Shown here in pieces: positions 7,375 to 10,110 of a stretch of DNA of 10,110 nucleotides (positions are counted from its first letter, which is position 1; each line of letters begins with the position of its first letter). A model generated the notes under the pieces. The model ran no database searches and was not told the DNA's origin. It was given only the letters and a program-made list of their open reading frames with translations. The position numbers and the translations under genes were made by a program. The stretch is from Clostridia bacterium (lineage in GTDB: Bacteria > Bacillota > Clostridia > DSM-8532): assembly GCA_026418215.1 (NCBI GenBank), contig JAOABT010000589.1:1-10110 (forward strand), in the 5' to 3' direction.

Positions 7375-7416
7375 AACCCTCCTTCATGTATACTGTCGAG
7401 GAGGGTTTTTTATTTT
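7375..7416 (+). terminator. Rho-independent terminator after the secreted-protein gene
   Basis: AACCCTCCT (7375-7383) pairs with AGGAGGGTT (7399-7407), a 9-bp stem closing a 15-nt loop, followed at once by a T-rich tail (TTTTTTATTTT). This is a textbook intrinsic terminator and separates the secreted-protein gene from the DUF3307 gene. Confidence 0.92.
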
Positions 7417-7441
7417 ACACTTTCGTAACAGGGGTATTCGC

Positions 7442-8149
7442 ATGGCTTTTCAATATCTGCTCCTGGGTCACCTTTTAGGGGACTTTCTTTTCCAAACCGA
7501 TACCATAGCCGCACATAAGGTCACTGAGCCCAGATGGAATCTCATTCATGTTGCCTTGGTGACGCTTTGCACCCTATTTTTCGCCATACCTCTAGGCAGT
7601 ACAGTTATGCTGCTTGTCCTGGCTAATGGTATTTTTCATTATGTCATTGACTGGCTTAAGCCCCGATTATCCAAAAAATATAAGATTTCCGAGCTCTCGG
7701 CCTTCCTGATGGACCAAGGAATTCATGTGCTTTTGCTTTTCGTCATTTCACTGTTTGCCAAACAGGCGGGCGCACCCCTGTTATTCATTCCTGAAACCTG
7801 GCAAGCCTTGCTTGTAGTGGTTTTTGTGGCTTCCTTCGGTGCTGTTCTAAACCAATTTATCATAAACAAGGTTTCTGAGCGCCAAAAACTCCCCTTCTTT
7901 CTTAAGGATGAAAAGGTTTGGGGCATGTTAGTCCGTTTAGCCATACTGGTTAGCCTCTTTTTATGCTGGATGCTCTCACCTTTCTTCCTGCTTTTACTCT
8001 TTCCCATCGGCGTTTCGTCCTGGAGGCTTTTTGTGCGGAAGTGGGCCGTCTTCATGACCCCGCGTCACCTTATGATAAAGCTCATGCTTGATTACTGCAT
8101 GGCTTTCCTGGGCATCTGCCTTTCAATACTTCTCTTCCCGGCATTGTAG
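7442..8149 (+). CDS. DUF3307 family integral membrane protein
   Basis: The product has 235 residues. The N-terminal half shows the DUF3307 signature: GHLLGDFLFQTDTIAAHK (H10, D14, D20, K26), WNLIHV with H36, then FHYVIDWLKP with H66 and D70, and DQGIHVLLL with D91, Q92 and H95. These conserved polar residues sit in or beside hydrophobic helices (about 35-65, 93-106, 118-138, 161-190 and 215-232), giving a polytopic inner-membrane protein of about five or six segments. The histidine/aspartate pattern could suggest a metal site or membrane-embedded hydrolase, but the family's activity is not established as far as I know. AGGGG (7430-7434) lies 7 nt before ATG. No partner gene such as satD is present; terminators on both sides make it a single-gene unit, although its own promoter was not identified. 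Confidence 0.85.
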   Translation: MAFQYLLLGHLLGDFLFQTDTIAAHKVTEPRWNLIHVALVTLCTLFFAIPLGSTVMLLVLANGIFHYVIDWLKPRLSKKYKISELSAFLMDQGIHVLLLFVISLFAKQAGAPLLFIPETWQALLVVVFVASFGAVLNQFIINKVSERQKLPFFLKDEKVWGMLVRLAILVSLFLCWMLSPFFLLLLFPIGVSSWRLFVRKWAVFMTPRHLMIKLMLDYCMAFLGICLSILLFPAL

Positions 8150-8190
8150 TGGCCCTGCCTCATTGGGGAGTCATGATTGGCGTTATAAAC

Positions 8191-8222
8191 AAAGCTGCTA
8201 TAACAAGCGTTATAGCAGCTTT
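8191..8222. terminator. Strong bidirectional terminator between DUF3307 gene and cysK
   Basis: AAAGCTGCTATAAC (8191-8204) and GTTATAGCAGCTTT (8209-8222) form a perfect 14-bp stem with a 4-nt AAGC loop. On the + side it runs into TTT and a later T7 run; on the - side it continues into TTTGTTTAT. It lies between two convergent genes and should serve both. Confidence 0.93.
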
Positions 8223-8254
8223 TATCATTACTTTTTTTCTTTGTGGAATCTGGT

Positions 8255-9187
8255 TTATTCCTCTGTGAAGAGTGTTGTAGACAGGTAGCGTTCACCTGTG
8301 TCCGGAAGTACGACAACAATGGTCTTGCCCTTGTTCTCAGGCCTTTGGGCCAGTACAGTTGCCGCGTAGGCAGCAGCACCGCTGGAAATGCCTACAAGCA
8401 AGCCCTCAGTCTTCGCGATGGCCCGTGAGGTTTCAAAGGCATCGTCGTTCTTGACGGTGATGATTTCATCCAGGATTCCTCTGTTAAGAACCTCTGGCAC
8501 AAAGCCGGCGCCTATGCCCTGAATCTTGTGAGGTCCCTTTGCTCCACCCGACAATACGGGTGAATCTGCAGGTTCTACGGCTACGACCTTTACACCGGGC
8601 TTTCTGGCCTTTAAGACCTCGCCCACGCCTGTTATGGTTCCGCCTGTTCCTACACCGGCCACGATAATGTCGACGGTGCCATCGGTATCGCGCCAGATTT
8701 CCTCAGCCGTGGTACTGCGGTGGATAGCCGGATTGGCGGGATTCTCAAACTGTTGTGGAATAAAGGAATTCGGTGTTTCGGCGGCAATTTCCTTAGCCCT
8801 TTTGATAGCTCCGGCCATGCCTTCAGGACCGGGTGTCAGAACAAGCTCAGCGCCCAAGGCCTTCATGAGCGTTCTTCTTTCAATGCTGAAGGTTTCAGGC
8901 AGACAGATAATCAGTCTGTATCCTTTTGCCGCAGCCACAAAAGAAAGCGCGATGCCCGTGTTTCCGCTTGTAGGTTCGATAATAACCGTTTCCTTGTTTA
9001 TAAGGCCCTTTTCTTCCGCATCCTTAATCATGGCATAGCCAATACGGTCCTTTACGCTTCCGGCGGGATTAAAGTATTCCAGCTTGCCCAAAAGCTTAGC
9101 CTCAAGGCCCTTTTTCTTTGAAAAGTTACTCAGCTCCAGCAAGGGTGTATTTCCAATAAGCTCTGTAAGATTCTTTGCTACCTTCAT
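8255..9187 (-). CDS. cysK: Cysteine synthase A (O-acetylserine sulfhydrylase)
   Basis: The 310-residue product is the normal length for CysK. It makes L-cysteine and acetate from O-acetyl-L-serine and sulfide in the cytosol, using pyridoxal phosphate. The PLP lysine is K46 in NPAGSVKDR; the substrate-binding loop TSGNTG is at 73-78; the phosphate-binding GTGGT loop is at 180-184; the IQGIGAGF active-site segment is at 222-229; and GISSGAA (266-272) holds the serine that contacts the PLP ring nitrogen. [10 protein letters not shown] near the end is typical of the family. No C-terminal CBS domain is present, which argues against cystathionine beta-synthase. GGAGG (9195-9199 on this strand) sits 7 nt before ATG. 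Transcription is from a near-consensus promoter at 9239-9267; no serine acetyltransferase gene is adjacent. Confidence 0.97.
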   Translation of the reverse strand: MKVAKNLTELIGNTPLLELSNFSKKKGLEAKLLGKLEYFNPAGSVKDRIGYAMIKDAEEKGLINKETVIIEPTSGNTGIALSFVAAAKGYRLIICLPETFSIERRTLMKALGAELVLTPGPEGMAGAIKRAKEIAAETPNSFIPQQFENPANPAIHRSTTAEEIWRDTDGTVDIIVAGVGTGGTITGVGEVLKARKPGVKVVAVEPADSPVLSGGAKGPHKIQGIGAGFVPEVLNRGILDEIITVKNDDAFETSRAIAKTEGLLVGISSGAAAYAATVLAQRPENKGKTIVVVLPDTGERYLSTTLFTEE

Positions 9188-9212
9188 GTTCTAACCTCCA
9201 TTTATACCATAG

Positions 9213-9300
9213 AATTCTTATCAACTTAATATGCTTTCATTATAAATCTAAAGTGCCTCACAGTCAATAACTTCCTGAAAATAAATTAGTAATTCTTATC
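9213..9300. repeat. Paired 10-bp direct repeats flanking the cysK promoter (candidate operator)
   Basis: AATTCTTATC occurs at 9213-9222 and again at 9291-9300; on the cysK strand both read GATAAGAATT. One copy lies about 24 bp upstream of the -35 box and the other about 16 bp downstream of the -10 box. The inner copy also overlaps an imperfect palindrome around GAATTC (ATAGAATTCTTAT). This placement suits a repressor of cysteine synthesis, as CymR (Rrf2 family) does in Bacillus and Staphylococcus, but the regulator is not identified here. Confidence 0.4.
9239..9267 (-). promoter_or_regulatory. Near-consensus sigma-A promoter of cysK
   Basis: Reading the minus strand, TTGACT (9267-9262) is followed after exactly 17 bp by TATAAT (9244-9239). 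The expected start of transcription is near 9232, giving a leader of about 45 nt, too short for a T-box or SAM riboswitch. Control is therefore more likely by a DNA-binding regulator. Confidence 0.88.
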
Positions 9301-9309
9301 GGTTTACTC

Positions 9310-9360
9310 GGTTTAACAACACATAACAAATCCCCAATCTATTCGTTATGTGCTGGAACC
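9310..9360 (-). other. Long imperfect hairpin between ridA and cysK
   Basis: AACACATAACAAAT (9318-9331) and ATTCGTTATGTGCT (9341-9354) enclose a 9-nt loop. On the minus strand all 14 positions pair if two G-U pairs are allowed; on the plus strand two are A-C mismatches, so the structure favours the minus-strand RNA, that is, the ridA transcript. Outer GGTT and AACC can extend it after a bulge. No T-tract follows, so it is not a standard terminator. The rest of 9300-9493 shows no gene. Confidence 0.45.
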
Positions 9361-9493
9361 AGCCTAACAAGCTCATGCTACTAAACGCAGTTATCAGAAA
9401 TTGGGTCAAAAATGAAATCGGCTTCGCGAATTTATCTGCTGGTCAACTGTTGCAACATGAGACTACTTTTATTTATGCTTCTCCAAGAGCTGA

Positions 9494-9871
9494 CTAGATT
9501 GCGGCAACAACCTCAATCTCAACCAAAACATCCTTGGGGAGCCTTGCAACCTCAACGCAGGATCTTGCAGGATACGGCTCCTTGAAATACTCGGCATAAA
9601 CCTGATTGATACCGGCAAAGTCTCCCATGTTCTTAATAAACACTGTTGTTTTGACAACGCTGTCCAAGCCTAGATTACGGGCTGCCAGAACGGCCTTCAG
9701 GTTTTCGAGAACCTGTCGTGCCTGCCCTTCCGCATCTGTTTTTTCTATCTGGCCTGACTGAGGATTTATGGCAATTTGGCCCGAAGTAAACAGGAACCCT
9801 CCGGAAATAACGGCCTGAGAATAGGGTCCGATGGCTGCCGGAGCCTTGTCAGTGGATACGATCTGTTTCAT
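9494..9871 (-). CDS. ridA: RidA family reactive intermediate (enamine/imine) deaminase
   Basis: The product has 125 residues from the ATG at 9871, matching the usual ~125-130. The frame is open 11 codons further to an ATG at 9904, but AGAGGTG sits about 5 nt before the 9871 start and MKQIVSTDKAPAAIGPYSQA is the standard RidA beginning. Conserved features are GPYSQA (15-20), FTSGQIA (28-34), the catalytic arginine R103 in YPARSCVEVARLP, C105, and E118 near the C terminus, equivalent to R105, C107 and E120 of the E. coli protein. RidA proteins form trimers in the cytosol and hydrolyse 2-aminoacrylate and related imines to keto acids and ammonia, protecting PLP enzymes. It lies 306 bp upstream of cysK on the same strand; the intervening promoter indicates separate transcription. 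No clear promoter of its own was found. Confidence 0.95.
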   Translation of the reverse strand: MKQIVSTDKAPAAIGPYSQAVISGGFLFTSGQIAINPQSGQIEKTDAEGQARQVLENLKAVLAARNLGLDSVVKTTVFIKNMGDFAGINQVYAEYFKEPYPARSCVEVARLPKDVLVEIEVVAAI

Positions 9872-10110
9872 AAACACACCTCTTTCATGGCTTTGAGATA
9901 TCAATTCTTCTTATACATTTTTTGCAAGAAGCATTCCGTCCTTAAAGCATACGTTCCGGTCTTCAAAAACCCAGAATACCTTCGTGAGCTGGTTAAAGCC
10001 CGCTTAATCCATCAATGCTCCAACATTAAGCTTAAGCTTTGTAATCGGGTTTTCCAAAGCAAAAGGCTATGGGTTTAATCGGTTTCCGTATGAACAGGCG
10101 CTCATGAGCA
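9872..10110. other. Region upstream of ridA with no confident gene
   Basis: About 240 bp to the right edge. On the minus strand a frame is open from the edge (10109) to a stop at 10032-10034, 25 codons ending ...FGKPDYKA. It could be the tail of a gene lying to the right, but 25 open codons are expected by chance often enough that it is not called. An AAGCTTAAGCTT run (10028-10039) is notable only as a short palindrome. No terminator or promoter could be supported. Confidence 0.3.

Noticed and set aside
8634..9121. Plus-strand open frames of about 133 codons opposite cysK
   Set aside because: They lie antisense inside a fully convincing cysK gene and have no recognisable domain.
9188..9300. 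Riboswitch or T-box leader before cysK
   Set aside because: The promoter leaves a leader of only about 45 nt, too short for either, and no T-box or S-box motif is visible.
9872..9904. N-terminal extension of RidA to an ATG at 9904
   Set aside because: The extra 11 residues are not part of the family, and the AGAGGTG ribosome binding site lies inside that extension, directly before the start at 9871.
9776..10078. Plus-strand 100-codon frame across the ridA start and the right-hand spacer
   Set aside because: Its first third is antisense to ridA, it has no ribosome binding site at its start, and the translation looks random.
10032..10109. C-terminal tail of a minus-strand gene entering from the right edge
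   Set aside because: Only 25 open codons, which is common by chance, and no recognisable domain ending.

Overview
The window looks like chromosomal DNA of a low-to-mid-GC Gram-positive bacterium, most likely of the class Clostridia (Bacillota). This rests on strong GGAGG-type ribosome binding sites, a near-consensus sigma-A promoter before cysK, rho-independent hairpin terminators, a lipoprotein with a stalk-type 'copper amine oxidase N-terminal-like' domain, and the protein families present. The genus cannot be named from the sequence. There are no tRNA or rRNA genes, CRISPR arrays, transposases or phage genes.

Layout. (1) Positions 1-299 hold the 3' end of a helical-repeat (TPR-like) gene. 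(2) 535-1479 (+) is a secreted lipoprotein whose last ~20 codons appear frameshifted. (3) 1480-1722 is non-coding, with a hairpin and a degenerate ~39-bp tandem repeat that copies the 3' end of the next gene. (4) 1723-3042 (-) is a soluble GAF/HisKA_3 histidine kinase, transcribed divergently from (5) 3168-6695 (+), a 1175-residue zinc ribbon / class III nucleotide cyclase / STAND-type ATPase / TPR protein. (6) 6894-7319 (+) is a small secreted beta-rich protein, followed by a strong terminator. (7) 7442-8149 (+) is a DUF3307 membrane protein. It is convergent, across a 14-bp perfect-stem bidirectional terminator, with (8) 8255-9187 (-), cysteine synthase CysK. (9) 9494-9871 (-) is RidA. The remainder to 10110 has no confident gene.

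Two groups suggest function. The divergent kinase/cyclase pair is the most interesting. The cyclase keeps all expected metal, base-recognition and transition-state residues. The kinase GAF domain carries an NK(X)nF(X)3DE signature, the pattern of cyclic-nucleotide-type GAF domains. A local circuit, in which the cyclase makes cAMP or cGMP and the GAF kinase reads it, is a testable inference and not shown. The second group is cysK and ridA, on the same strand. CysK works through an enzyme-bound aminoacrylate and RidA destroys free 2-aminoacrylate, so the neighbours fit metabolically, although they are separate transcription units by spacing.

Nothing here proves a wholly new system. The leads worth checking are the cyclase/GAF-kinase pair, the lipoprotein frameshift, the tandem repeat at the kinase 3' end, and the paired repeats around the cysK promoter.
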